Shown here piece by piece: positions 1 through 7,018 of a stretch of DNA of 24,799 bases (its first letter is position 1; each line of letters opens with the position of its first letter). Below the pieces are notes generated by a model. It made no database searches and had not been told where the DNA came from. It saw only the letters and a program-made list of their open reading frames with translations. A program made the translations under genes and the position numbers. The DNA is from Gammaproteobacteria bacterium UBA3532 (GTDB lineage Bacteria; Pseudomonadota; Gammaproteobacteria; Enterobacterales; UBA3532), in NCBI GenBank assembly GCA_002376965.1, contig DFOV01000238.1:7275-32073 (forward strand). The letters run 5' to 3'.

Positions 1-1320
1 CTAACCGTTGGTATAGCACTAGGAAGTTGGTGGGCTTATTACGAGTTAGGTTGGGGGGGCTGGTGGTTCTGGGATCCCGTTGAAAATGCGTCTTTCATGC
101 CTTGGCTGGCTGGCACAGCGTTAATACATGCTCTTGCTGTGACTGATAAGCGTGGTGGATTCAAGGGCTGGACTGTTCTGTTGGCTCTTAGTGCTTTTTC
201 ACTCAGTTTACTGGGTACTTTCTTGGTCCGTTCAGGTGTTTTAACCTCCGTACACGCCTTCGCTGCTGATCCGGGCAGAGGGTTGTATATTCTTGCTTTT
301 CTTTGTCTTGTTGTAGGTGGAAGCCTGGTGTTATACAGCATCAAAGCGTCGAAGCTTAAAACCTTTGTTTCTTTCAGTTTTAACTCAAAAGAAGCCTACG
401 TTTTATACAATAATGTCGCTCTGGTATGCGCATGCAGTGGTGTTTTTATCGGCACGCTATATCCGCTATTTGCGGACGTTCTTGACTGGGGGAAATACTC
501 AGTTGGAGCACCATTCTTTAATTTCTTCTTTGTGCCCTTAACCTTGATATTATTGGCGATTCTAGGTGTGGGACAGTGGATATATTGGAAAGATCACGAT
601 TTTAGTGGTCTAAAAGGCAGGCTGGCAATCGTTGCTATCGCCAGCTTTATAGTCGGCCTAATTACCAATGTCCTCTTTGCTAATGTTATTAATGTCCCAG
701 TCATTCTTTCATTGTCTCTGTGTTACTGGGTGTTGGCTTGGGGAGTATTGGATATCAAGCAGCGTTTGCGCAACAAACCGAATAAACTGCTAGGCTTAGT
801 GACCTTACCACGCTCCTATATTGGGATGCATATAGCTCACTTGGGGTTACTGATGGTGGTGCTAGGCGTTGCGGTAACTAGCCAATATAGCATTGAACAG
901 GATGTACGTTTGAGCGAAGGTGAAAGTCATGAGGTAGGCGATTATCGTTTCACCTTTGTTAGATTGCGTGACGTTCCAGGGCCAAACTATATGGCCGCTC
1001 AGGGGTTGGTGAGGGTAGAACGAAACGGCGAGCTTGTAGCAAATCTGACTCCAGAAAAGCGTACATACCGGGTTCAAAAGATGCCAATGACCGAAGCTTC
1101 CATCGACGGCAGGTTTACGCGCGATATCTTTGTTGCTTTAGGGGAGCCCTTTGACGATGGTTCTTGGGCGGTAAGATTGCATTATAAGCCAATGGTACGC
1201 TGGCTATGGTTAGGCTCGCTGGTGATGGCAATTGGTGGAGCCTTGGCCATAAGTGATCGTCGTTACCGGCTCCGTGTTAAGAGCGCTGCCAGTGCATTTA
1301 ATGAGAAGGTCGTTGCGTAA
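1..1320 (+). CDS. ccmF: Cytochrome c heme lyase subunit CcmF, 3' part (5' end outside window)
   Basis: CcmF is the large inner-membrane subunit of the heme lyase that attaches heme to apocytochrome c in the periplasm (system I). The frame is open from base 1, so the N-terminal part, roughly a third of the usual 640-660 residues, is missing. The first codons encode the tryptophan-rich WWD signature (GWGGWWFWDPVENASF), which contacts heme presented by CcmE. Further membrane segments follow, with a conserved-looking histidine in HIAHLG near base 830, a periplasmic stretch (GDYRFTF...GPNYMA) much like Escherichia coli CcmF, and a last membrane segment near bases 1200-1255. The stop codon overlaps the ccmG start (TAATG), indicating translational coupling. 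Identification rests on the motif and on the following ccmG-ccmH-ccmI order. Confidence 0.97.
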   Translation, partial: LTVGIALGSWWAYYELGWGGWWFWDPVENASFMPWLAGTALIHALAVTDKRGGFKGWTVLLALSAFSLSLLGTFLVRSGVLTSVHAFAADPGRGLYILAFLCLVVGGSLVLYSIKASKLKTFVSFSFNSKEAYVLYNNVALVCACSGVFIGTLYPLFADVLDWGKYSVGAPFFNFFFVPLTLILLAILGVGQWIYWKDHDFSGLKGRLAIVAIASFIVGLITNVLFANVINVPVILSLSLCYWVLAWGVLDIKQRLRNKPNKLLGLVTLPRSYIGMHIAHLGLLMVVLGVAVTSQYSIEQDVRLSEGESHEVGDYRFTFVRLRDVPGPNYMAAQGLVRVERNGELVANLTPEKRTYRVQKMPMTEASIDGRFTRDIFVALGEPFDDGSWAVRLHYKPMVRWLWLGSLVMAIGGALAISDRRYRLRVKSAASAFNEKVVA

Positions 1321-1883
1321 TGAGTGAAGAAAAATCCAATAAAAAAATATGGTTGTTTTTGCTCCCGTTGGGTGTCTTTCTAGTTTTGACCTTGCTGTTA
1401 ATGGTGCCTTTGCTGAAGGATGGTTACGACCCGAAACACCTACCAGCGGCTATGTTAAACAAGCCCTTTCCCAGCTTTTCTCTACCTGCACTTGATGTCA
1501 ATCAGGGGCTATTAGATAAAGATAAGGTGCTGGCAAAGCCAGGATATAAATTGGTAAATGTTTGGGCAACATGGTGCCCCACCTGTGCAGCAGAACATGA
1601 AGTACTAAACCAATTGGCTGCGCAAGGTGTTAACATCGTTGGGATCAATTATAAGGACGGCTTAGCCGATGCAAGAACCTGGTTGGCACAACGAGGAAAT
1701 CCCTACTCATCGACGATTTTTGATGAAAAAGGTGGCTTGGGAATTGATCTAGGCGTCTATGGTGCTCCAGAAACCTATGTTATCGATCCGCAAGGCATCA
1801 TCATTTATCGCCATGTTGGTGCAGTCACAATGAAAGTCTGGAATGAAGACTTGCAACCATTGATGATTGGAGACGCTTCATGA
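1320..1883 (+). CDS. ccmG: CcmG/DsbE thiol:disulfide interchange protein
   Basis: This 187-residue membrane-anchored thioredoxin-fold protein keeps apocytochrome c heme-binding cysteines reduced in the periplasm, drawing electrons from DsbD. An N-terminal signal anchor spans about residues 10-31. The periplasmic domain carries the redox motif WATWCPTC with Cys86 and Cys89, and a later Gly-Ala-Pro-Glu-Thr segment (GVYGAPETYVID) gives the cis-proline loop typical of CcmG. The length matches the family. The start overlaps the ccmF stop by one base, and the end overlaps ccmH by four bases (ATGA). Nothing looks broken. Confidence 0.97.
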   Translation: MSEEKSNKKIWLFLLPLGVFLVLTLLLMVPLLKDGYDPKHLPAAMLNKPFPSFSLPALDVNQGLLDKDKVLAKPGYKLVNVWATWCPTCAAEHEVLNQLAAQGVNIVGINYKDGLADARTWLAQRGNPYSSTIFDEKGGLGIDLGVYGAPETYVIDPQGIIIYRHVGAVTMKVWNEDLQPLMIGDAS

Positions 1884-2362
1884 CTTTTTTACAACGTTAT
1901 GTGCTTAATACTGTTGTCAGCTGCTTGTTACTGCTTATGGCTGGTTTTGCGGCGGCCATAGATGTCTATGAGTTCGACGACAAAGACGATGAGGTGCGCT
2001 TTAACACCCTAACCGAAGAGTTACGTTGCCCCAAGTGCCAAAACCAAAATATTGCTGACTCCAATGCGCCATTAGCGAAAGATCTCAAAGACAAGATTTA
2101 TCATTTTGTCGAAGAGGGTAAGAGTGATGACGAAATCGTCCACTACCTAAAAGAGCGTTACGGCGATTTTGTCACCTACCGGCCGCCTTTTAAGCCAGAA
2201 ACGCTGTTGCTATGGATGGGGCCATTTATTGTTTTAGGTTTTGCAGCTTTTTTTATTGTGCTCGTTGTTAAAAATAAACCAGGTAACAAAGAAAGGCTGT
2301 TATCCGATAACGAACAAGCCCAGCTCGATGCGCTATTGAATAAGAACAAAAAGGACAAGTAA
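1880..2362 (+). CDS. ccmH: CcmH cytochrome c maturation thiol oxidoreductase
   Basis: CcmH works with CcmG to reduce the CXXCH motif of apocytochrome c before heme ligation and belongs to the heme lyase complex with CcmF and CcmI. The 160-residue product has an N-terminal signal segment (about residues 8-26), the diagnostic LRCPKCQNQ motif with Cys50 and Cys53, and one membrane span (about residues 107-131). This is the short CcmH form; the TPR part is encoded separately as the next gene, as in Pseudomonas rather than the fused E. coli CcmH. It overlaps ccmG by ATGA and lies two bases before ccmI. Confidence 0.97.
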   Translation: MTFLQRYVLNTVVSCLLLLMAGFAAAIDVYEFDDKDDEVRFNTLTEELRCPKCQNQNIADSNAPLAKDLKDKIYHFVEEGKSDDEIVHYLKERYGDFVTYRPPFKPETLLLWMGPFIVLGFAAFFIVLVVKNKPGNKERLLSDNEQAQLDALLNKNKKDK

Positions 2363-2364
2363 AT

Positions 2365-3621
2365 ATGTTGATTTTTATCGCATTGATTCTGGTGGTAGCC
2401 ACTCTAGGGGTTATCTATTCTTCACAAAAGCGGGCTATTGCGTATGAAACGGTAAAGCTTGAAAAGCTCAACGCTGAAATCTACCAACAAAGAATCGCAG
2501 AAATTCGAGCATCACAAGCAGGAAATCAAAAGGAGCTCGAAGCTGAACTGGCGCGAACATTGATTGAGGAGAGCAAACAGGGCACATCGTCGAAAAAGCT
2601 ACATAAAGCTTCGCCTCTCGTCGCTCTGGTTGTCGTTTTGGTAATCTGCCTAACATACTTCGTTACCCCACAACACAAAAGCAATGCGCTTGCACAAGAG
2701 CAGCTCGCACCTTATCAAGAGGATGCTAGAAATTATCTAGGGGGAGACGACTCTGTATTGCAGGGACTAAAAAACGAAGAAATTCGATTTCTGGTTTCGG
2801 CAATCCAACTACAGCTAAGCACTTCAAAGAGTGATAGCCATTGGCGGCGATATGGTCAGTTGTTGTTTAAACTTGAGGAAACCAAGCTTGCCAACTTGGC
2901 TTACGAACGGGCCTATTTGATAAACCCTGAAAATGTTGCAAATATGGAAGCGCATGCTCAGGCGCAACTGACACTGGCAAATGGTAAACTAAATAAAGAT
3001 ATTCAGCAGTTATTTGATTCAATTTTAGAAAAAGATCCGACCAGTGAGCGAACCCTGTTGATGTATGGCTTTGCAGCATATAACGCGGGTGCCTTTCCAC
3101 TGGCAGTGGAGAAGTGGCAGGCATTGCTGGAATATAAAGAGCCAGGATCAAAAGCCTATAATATGGTTGCCAACTCCATACAAGCTGCGAAAAATCAGCT
3201 GAAATCAGTTGTTCAGCCGTCAACTAATACCAGCATTACTGGAACTACGCCAAACCAGGCTTCGGGTAATCTTCCTGGTGTATCATTAGAGGTCGCGATT
3301 GACGCATCTGTAGCCTCGAACCTTGAGCCTAACGATACGCTATTTGTCTTTGCTAAGGCTATTCAGGGCCCGCAAATGCCTATAGCCGTGTACAAAACTA
3401 AGGCACCGACTTTTCCTGTCTCTGTCAGGCTAACGGATAATAACCGCATGATGGACCAGTTCAAGATATCGCAATATAGCCAAGTAAAAGTGTCGGCGTT
3501 TATATCAAAAAGCGGCACGGTATCGAAACGAGCAGGCGACATGATTGCCGATGAAGTTGTCCTCGCTGTGAACAACCAAAGCAAACCAATAAAACTTACT
3601 ATTAATCAAGTAATTAATTAG
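2365..3621 (+). CDS. ccmI: CcmI (CycH) apocytochrome c chaperone, TPR protein
   Basis: CcmI binds apocytochrome c and delivers it to the CcmF/CcmH heme lyase. The 418-residue product begins with a membrane segment (residues 1-17), has a charged cytoplasmic loop (about 20-78) and a second membrane segment (about 83-102), followed by a periplasmic domain with helical repeats of TPR character (about 165-275). The C-terminal domain, about 310-418, is beta-rich and typical of longer CcmI proteins. It is the last gene of the ccm operon. I see no strong T-rich terminator behind it, only a weak A/T hairpin near 3632-3648. Sequence conservation in this family is low, so the call leans on architecture and position. 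Confidence 0.93.
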   Translation: MLIFIALILVVATLGVIYSSQKRAIAYETVKLEKLNAEIYQQRIAEIRASQAGNQKELEAELARTLIEESKQGTSSKKLHKASPLVALVVVLVICLTYFVTPQHKSNALAQEQLAPYQEDARNYLGGDDSVLQGLKNEEIRFLVSAIQLQLSTSKSDSHWRRYGQLLFKLEETKLANLAYERAYLINPENVANMEAHAQAQLTLANGKLNKDIQQLFDSILEKDPTSERTLLMYGFAAYNAGAFPLAVEKWQALLEYKEPGSKAYNMVANSIQAAKNQLKSVVQPSTNTSITGTTPNQASGNLPGVSLEVAIDASVASNLEPNDTLFVFAKAIQGPQMPIAVYKTKAPTFPVSVRLTDNNRMMDQFKISQYSQVKVSAFISKSGTVSKRAGDMIADEVVLAVNNQSKPIKLTINQVIN

Positions 3622-3659
3622 TTATAAGTACGAATTATTACAAATAATGTGAAAGTTAT

Positions 3660-3688
3660 TTGAATTCTTCATGAAAATTCGCTACGTT
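3660..3688 (+). promoter_or_regulatory. Candidate sigma70-type promoter for rmf
   Basis: A TTGAAT hexamer (3660-3665) is followed after 17 bases by TACGTT (3683-3688), upstream of the rmf ribosome binding site. The -10 match is poor. Stationary-phase and stringent-controlled promoters are often degenerate, so this remains a candidate only. Confidence 0.3.
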
Positions 3689-3692
3689 AAAA

Positions 3693-3715
3693 AAGTGCGG
3701 TATCAAACCGCACTT
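3693..3715. other. Perfect 9-bp hairpin in the rmf leader; also a possible minus-strand terminator
   Basis: AAGTGCGGT (3693-3701) and ACCGCACTT (3707-3715) form a perfect stem with a five-base loop. On the + strand no T-run follows, so in that sense it would be a leader structure 15 bases before the GGAGG of rmf. On the - strand the stem runs directly into a TTTTTT tract (complement of 3689-3694), the form of an intrinsic terminator that could stop transcription arriving from the convergent gene at 3934-4245. Confidence 0.6.
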
Positions 3716-3742
3716 CTAATATGACACACCGGAGGCTCATTC

Positions 3743-3928
3743 ATGAAGAGACAGAAACGCAACCCGATTTCTAGAGCACACGCGAGAGGTTATTTAGCAG
3801 GTTTAAATGGTCGTTCAAGGGATATCTGCCCGTATCAAGAGATTGAGCGACGCGAAAGTTGGTTGAGCGGATGGCGAGAGGCCAAAACAACTGTTCAAAC
3901 GGGTATAATCGAGTCTGACGTTATCTAG
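3743..3928 (+). CDS. rmf: Ribosome modulation factor RMF
   Basis: RMF binds the 30S subunit near the anti-Shine-Dalgarno region in stationary phase and drives 70S ribosomes into inactive 100S dimers. The 61-residue product matches E. coli RMF along most of its length: MKRQKR start, RAHARGYLAGLNGRS, CPYQ and WLSGWREA, and is a few residues longer at the C-terminus than the 55-residue E. coli protein. A strong GGAGG (3731-3735) sits seven bases before the ATG. The gene stands alone, with a hairpin in its leader and an intrinsic terminator behind it. It is unrelated in function to the ccm operon upstream or the sugar locus downstream. Confidence 0.97.
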   Translation: MKRQKRNPISRAHARGYLAGLNGRSRDICPYQEIERRESWLSGWREAKTTVQTGIIESDVI

Positions 3929-3933
3929 TCGAA

Positions 3934-4245
3934 TTAGGCTTTTACATCAATCAAGGGGCGCCGAGGTGCCCCTTTTTTGTGGCCTTCGGCGTTGTAGAGT
4001 ACTTTTTCTCCGGTTTCGACAATCTTCGTTCTTTCCCGCCTGTCAGAAGGACGCCGCCGTTCAACGCTTACGGCTTTGTTCGCTTTCCTTCGATCTTTTT
4101 TACGCCGCTCATGAAGTTCAACACGCTCAACATAGCGCGTGTGAATATGCGAAGACTTCTCGACTTCTTTTAGCTTTTTGACAGCCGAATCCGGCTTGAG
4201 CTTGTCGCGCCTGATAGGGCCGTCTATTAGGTTTATGTTTAGCAT
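3934..4245 (-). CDS. Small strongly basic protein of unknown function
   Basis: I do not recognise this 103-residue product. It starts with a plausible ATG (4243-4245), has no membrane segment or signal peptide, and is very rich in Arg, Lys and Glu. Two similar blocks occur in tandem: ELHERRKKDRRKANK (about residues 44-58) and SVERRRPSDRRERTK (about 60-74), suggesting a duplicated charged helix. It converges on rmf and its last codons lie inside the rmf terminator. It could be a small nucleic-acid or ribosome-associated protein, but that is a guess from charge only. The overlapping + strand frames look like shadows. That the region is coding is likely but not certain. Confidence 0.6.
   Translation of the reverse strand: MLNINLIDGPIRRDKLKPDSAVKKLKEVEKSSHIHTRYVERVELHERRKKDRRKANKAVSVERRRPSDRRERTKIVETGEKVLYNAEGHKKGAPRRPLIDVKA
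3953..3978 (+). terminator. Intrinsic terminator of rmf
   Basis: AAGGGGCGC (3953-3961) pairs with GTGCCCCTT (3966-3974) around a CGAG tetraloop, with one G-U pair, and is followed by a TTTTTT run (3973-3978). It lies 25 bases after the rmf stop. On the opposite strand the same bases encode the C-terminal end of the convergent small gene, and there is no T-run on that side. Confidence 0.85.
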
Positions 4246-4412
4246 ATGCTTTCAATCTTATATAAACTTCGGATAACATTACTATTTATATCGGTAATAG
4301 ACTATAAATCTTAAGTGAAGTCGCTTTATTTTGAGAATATAACAACGAAACTCGACTACAAGATCAGCGTATTTTTTCAAATTAGTTTATAAATGCTTCA
4401 TATTTTCTGATG

Positions 4413-4428
4413 TGGCCCGATACTTGTA
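4413..4428 (+). promoter_or_regulatory. Candidate sigma54-type promoter ahead of the sugar locus
   Basis: TGGCCCG-N4-TTGTA has the -24/-12 layout and 16-base length of sigma54 promoters (consensus TGGCACG-N4-TTGCA), with two mismatches, one of them in the -12 GC. It lies 40 bases before the first sugar gene, in an AT-rich 222-base intergenic stretch (4246-4467) where I see no gene and no strong sigma70 promoter. A TAATAT hexamer at 4427-4432 could instead be a sigma70 -10 without a good -35. Confidence 0.25.
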
Positions 4429-4467
4429 ATATAACCTGTAAAAGTTGACGTAAAGGATATTTGATTC

Positions 4468-5409
4468 ATGAAGAAAGTGTTAGTAACTGGTGGTTGTGGA
4501 TACAAAGGCTCTGTATTGGTTCCTAAGCTTCTGGATGCAGGGTATAACGTAGAAGTTATTGACACCGCATGGTTCGGCAATTTTTTGCCATCTCATCCCC
4601 AATTAACGGTAAAAATTGCCGATGTGCGTGATATCGATGGGATAACGTGCGAAGGCATTGATGCTATTGTTCATCTGGCTTCAATCGCTAATGATCCTTG
4701 TGGCGATCTAGACCCAAAGCTAACTTGGGAGGTCAGTGCTCTTGCTACCATGCAATTATGCGATAAAGCAGCGAGAAGCGGCGTTAAACAGTTTGTATAC
4801 GCGTCGTCCGGCAGTGTTTACGGTGTAAAAGAAGAGGAACAAGTAACAGAAGACTTAACGCTGAAACCTATCAGTGAGTATAACAAAACAAAGATGGTTG
4901 CTGAGCGCGTTCTGATGAGCTATGCGTCAGATATGAAAGTTCAAGCAATAAGGCCCGCTACAGTATGTGGTTTGTCGCCAAGAATGCGCTTAGATGTATC
5001 CGTCAATATGTTGACCATGCAAGCGTTAGCAAATAAGAAGATTACAGTGTTTGGTGGAGCTCAAACTCGTCCCAATATTCATATCGATGATATTACCGAC
5101 TTATATCTTTTTCTGTTACAAAACGACATTCCCTCAGGCATATACAACGCTGGATTTGAAAATCTATCGATATTAGAGATCGCTAATATGGTGGTCGAAA
5201 AGGCTAATGCTGAAATCATCGTCTCTGAATCCAATGATCCTCGTTCTTACCGGATTAATTCAGATAAATTGCTCGCTACCGGATTTAAACCGAAAAAATT
5301 TGTAGCAGATGCAATCGATGAGATTATTGAAGCTTATAGTCAAGGCAAGCTTTTGGATGAGGCGCGCTCGTATAATTTAAAATGGATGCAGCATATGGCG
5401 GTAGCGTGA
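4468..5409 (+). CDS. NAD(P)-dependent nucleotide-sugar epimerase/dehydratase (extended SDR)
   Basis: An extended short-chain dehydrogenase of 313 residues, the family of UDP-glucose 4-epimerase and related nucleotide-sugar epimerases, reductases and dehydratases. Visible are the Rossmann motif TGGCGYKG (residues 7-14), the SSGSVYG segment (113-119) with the catalytic Ser/Thr position, and the Tyr138-xxx-Lys142 pair (YNKTK). The C-terminal substrate domain has the RPNIHIDD stretch seen in sugar epimerases. An AAGGA ribosome binding site (4452-4456) precedes the ATG. It is the first gene of the + strand sugar cluster and ends two bases before the isomerase gene. The exact substrate cannot be read from sequence; a GDP- or ADP-heptose derivative is suggested by the neighbours. 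Confidence 0.85.
   Translation: MKKVLVTGGCGYKGSVLVPKLLDAGYNVEVIDTAWFGNFLPSHPQLTVKIADVRDIDGITCEGIDAIVHLASIANDPCGDLDPKLTWEVSALATMQLCDKAARSGVKQFVYASSGSVYGVKEEEQVTEDLTLKPISEYNKTKMVAERVLMSYASDMKVQAIRPATVCGLSPRMRLDVSVNMLTMQALANKKITVFGGAQTRPNIHIDDITDLYLFLLQNDIPSGIYNAGFENLSILEIANMVVEKANAEIIVSESNDPRSYRINSDKLLATGFKPKKFVADAIDEIIEAYSQGKLLDEARSYNLKWMQHMAVA
5397..5408 (+). promoter_or_regulatory. Match to the RfaH ops element (GGCGGTAG)
   Basis: The bases GGCGGTAGCGTG contain the exact eight-base core of the ops element that pauses RNA polymerase and recruits the antiterminator RfaH on long surface-polysaccharide operons. The position is unusual: it spans the last codons and stop of the SDR gene, directly before the isomerase start, rather than lying in an untranslated leader. 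An eight-base match can occur by chance in a window this size, so this is a candidate. Confidence 0.35.
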
Positions 5410-5411
5410 TC

Positions 5412-5996
5412 ATGAGCAACTTTTTCTTTAACTATGGTGTTCGCCTCAAGCAGGCTTTTGACTCGGTTGACGTAAAGCAGATAGTGAAACTTGCGGACTC
5501 CGTCAATCAAGTGTGGAAGCAACACCGGCGCGTATTCGTTTGTGGGAATGGTGGTAGTGCAGCCAATGCAAATCACATCGCGAACGATTGGTTATATGGT
5601 ATAGATAAACCTGCGGGCATGGGAGTCGCGGTAGAGTCGCTCTCGGCAAATGTAGCTGTCATGACCTGTTTGGCAAACGACACCGGCTATGAGAATATTT
5701 ATTCTCATCAACTTAAGGTAAAGGCCAGTAGTGGAGATTTGCTCATTGTATTATCGGGCAGTGGAAATTCTGCCAACGTTGTAAACGCCTTAACTATTGC
5801 TAAAGAGTTGGGGGTTACCACATCCGCGATTCTTGGATATTCAGGCGGAAAATGTAAAGAAATAGCTGATATTCCGATACATTTTGCTATAGATGATATG
5901 CAAATCAGTGAAGATCTACAGTTGTCAGTCGCTCATATGGTCATGCAATATTTGAACACCCTCAAGAAAAATCAGAGCGCACAGAAACTCGCCTGA
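5412..5996 (+). CDS. GmhA-like phosphoheptose isomerase (SIS domain)
   Basis: A 194-residue SIS-fold sugar phosphate isomerase, similar in length to GmhA (192 in E. coli), which converts sedoheptulose 7-phosphate to D-glycero-D-manno-heptose 7-phosphate. The phosphate-binding segments CGNGGSAANANH (44-55) and SGSGNSANV (115-123) are clear. At positions matching the GmhA zinc ligands I read His55, Asp59 (Glu in E. coli), Glu167 (Gln in E. coli) and His175, so the metal site is present but altered. I chose the ATG at 5412; the upstream in-frame ATG at 5382 lies inside the SDR gene and has no ribosome binding site. With an HldE-like enzyme encoded further along, it supports a heptose-type pathway, but the substrate may differ from the core LPS one. 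Confidence 0.85.
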   Translation: MSNFFFNYGVRLKQAFDSVDVKQIVKLADSVNQVWKQHRRVFVCGNGGSAANANHIANDWLYGIDKPAGMGVAVESLSANVAVMTCLANDTGYENIYSHQLKVKASSGDLLIVLSGSGNSANVVNALTIAKELGVTTSAILGYSGGKCKEIADIPIHFAIDDMQISEDLQLSVAHMVMQYLNTLKKNQSAQKLA

Positions 5997-6012
5997 CGCA
6001 TGGATAGTAATA

Positions 6013-7008
6013 ATGAATGAAAAGATACTGGTATTAGGTAGCAATTCGTTTTCTGGCAGTTATTTTGTTGAATATTGCTTGTGCCAGGGAATGCAAGTTT
6101 TTGGAGCAAGTCGTTCTCCCGAACCGATTACGGCATTTCTTCCTTATCGATGGTTAGGTGCCGAGCAGCAACACCTGTTTTCCTTTACGCAGTGTGATCT
6201 CAACCATGATCAAGAAAAACTGTTTGAACTCATAAAGAAAGAAAAAATAGGCAAAGTAGTCAATTTTGCAGCCCAAAGTATGGTAGGGCAAAGCTGGGAC
6301 TATCCTTTAGACTGGTACCAAACCAATGTGATGGGGCTAGTGAGCCTAACCCAACGATTAAAGCATCTTGATTTTCTCGATCGTTACGTCCATATATCAA
6401 CCCCGGAAGTCTATGGAAGCTGTAGCGGTTTCATAGAAGAAAATAAAAACTATGCGCCGAGCACACCCTATGCAGTATCAAGAGCTGCTGGGGATTTGCA
6501 CTTACATGCATTGCACGATGCTTTTGGTTTTCCAGTTGTTTTTACACGGGCGGCCAATGTATTTGGTCCTGGGCAGCAGCTATACCGAATCATTCCTAAA
6601 GTAGTTATTAGCTTATTAACCGGTAAGAAAATTCCGTTGCATGGTGGAGGAACCTCTCAGCGAAGCTTCATACACATGCAAGACGTTGCCGATGCAACTT
6701 TTAAGATTTTAAACGCAGGAGAAAATGGCGAAATTTATCATATTTCTACTGACCATATTGTGACCATTCGTGAGCTGGTGGAAATGATATGCATGAAAAT
6801 TGGGAAGACATTCGAAGATAATGTGGACATTGTAGGCGACAGGGTCGGTAAAGATGCTGCGTATTTGTTAGATGCTCGGAAGATTAAAGCTTTAGGATGG
6901 GTACATAAGCGAACACTAGACTCTGGATTGGATGAGACCGAACAATGGCTAAAACATAACATTGAAGAATTAATGGAATGTAGCTTGAATTACATACATC
7001 GGGCGTAG
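6013..7008 (+). CDS. Nucleotide-sugar 4,6-dehydratase-like SDR (RmlB/GDP-mannose dehydratase type)
   Basis: A 331-residue extended SDR with the layout of dTDP-glucose or GDP-mannose 4,6-dehydratases: Rossmann segment LGSNSFSG (8-15), NFAAQSMVGQSW (84-95), STPEVYG (129-135), a Tyr153 active-site segment, RAANVFGPGQQLYRIIP (179-195) and the SQRSFIHMQDVADA stretch. Such enzymes form 4-keto-6-deoxy sugars. Two features differ from the textbook: the catalytic triad segment reads Thr130-Pro131-Glu132 where RmlB has Thr-Asp-Glu, and the usual Tyr-xxx-Lys is Tyr153-AVS-Arg157. The middle Gly of the GxxGxxG motif is Ser. These may be features of a subfamily. The heptose context suggests a GDP- or ADP-heptose dehydratase (compare DmhA/WcbK), but dehydratase chemistry itself is uncertain with Pro131. 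Confidence 0.8.
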   Translation: MNEKILVLGSNSFSGSYFVEYCLCQGMQVFGASRSPEPITAFLPYRWLGAEQQHLFSFTQCDLNHDQEKLFELIKKEKIGKVVNFAAQSMVGQSWDYPLDWYQTNVMGLVSLTQRLKHLDFLDRYVHISTPEVYGSCSGFIEENKNYAPSTPYAVSRAAGDLHLHALHDAFGFPVVFTRAANVFGPGQQLYRIIPKVVISLLTGKKIPLHGGGTSQRSFIHMQDVADATFKILNAGENGEIYHISTDHIVTIRELVEMICMKIGKTFEDNVDIVGDRVGKDAAYLLDARKIKALGWVHKRTLDSGLDETEQWLKHNIEELMECSLNYIHRA

Positions 7009-7018
7009 AGGAACAAAG

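Noticed and set aside
3743..3928. rmf as an uncharacterised small gene of the sugar locus
   Set aside because: The product matches RMF along most of its length and has its own ribosome binding site and terminator, so it is a separate housekeeping gene.
5382..5411. Longer start (ATG 5382) for the GmhA-like gene
   Set aside because: No ribosome binding site and it lies within the SDR gene; the product from 5412 has the family length.
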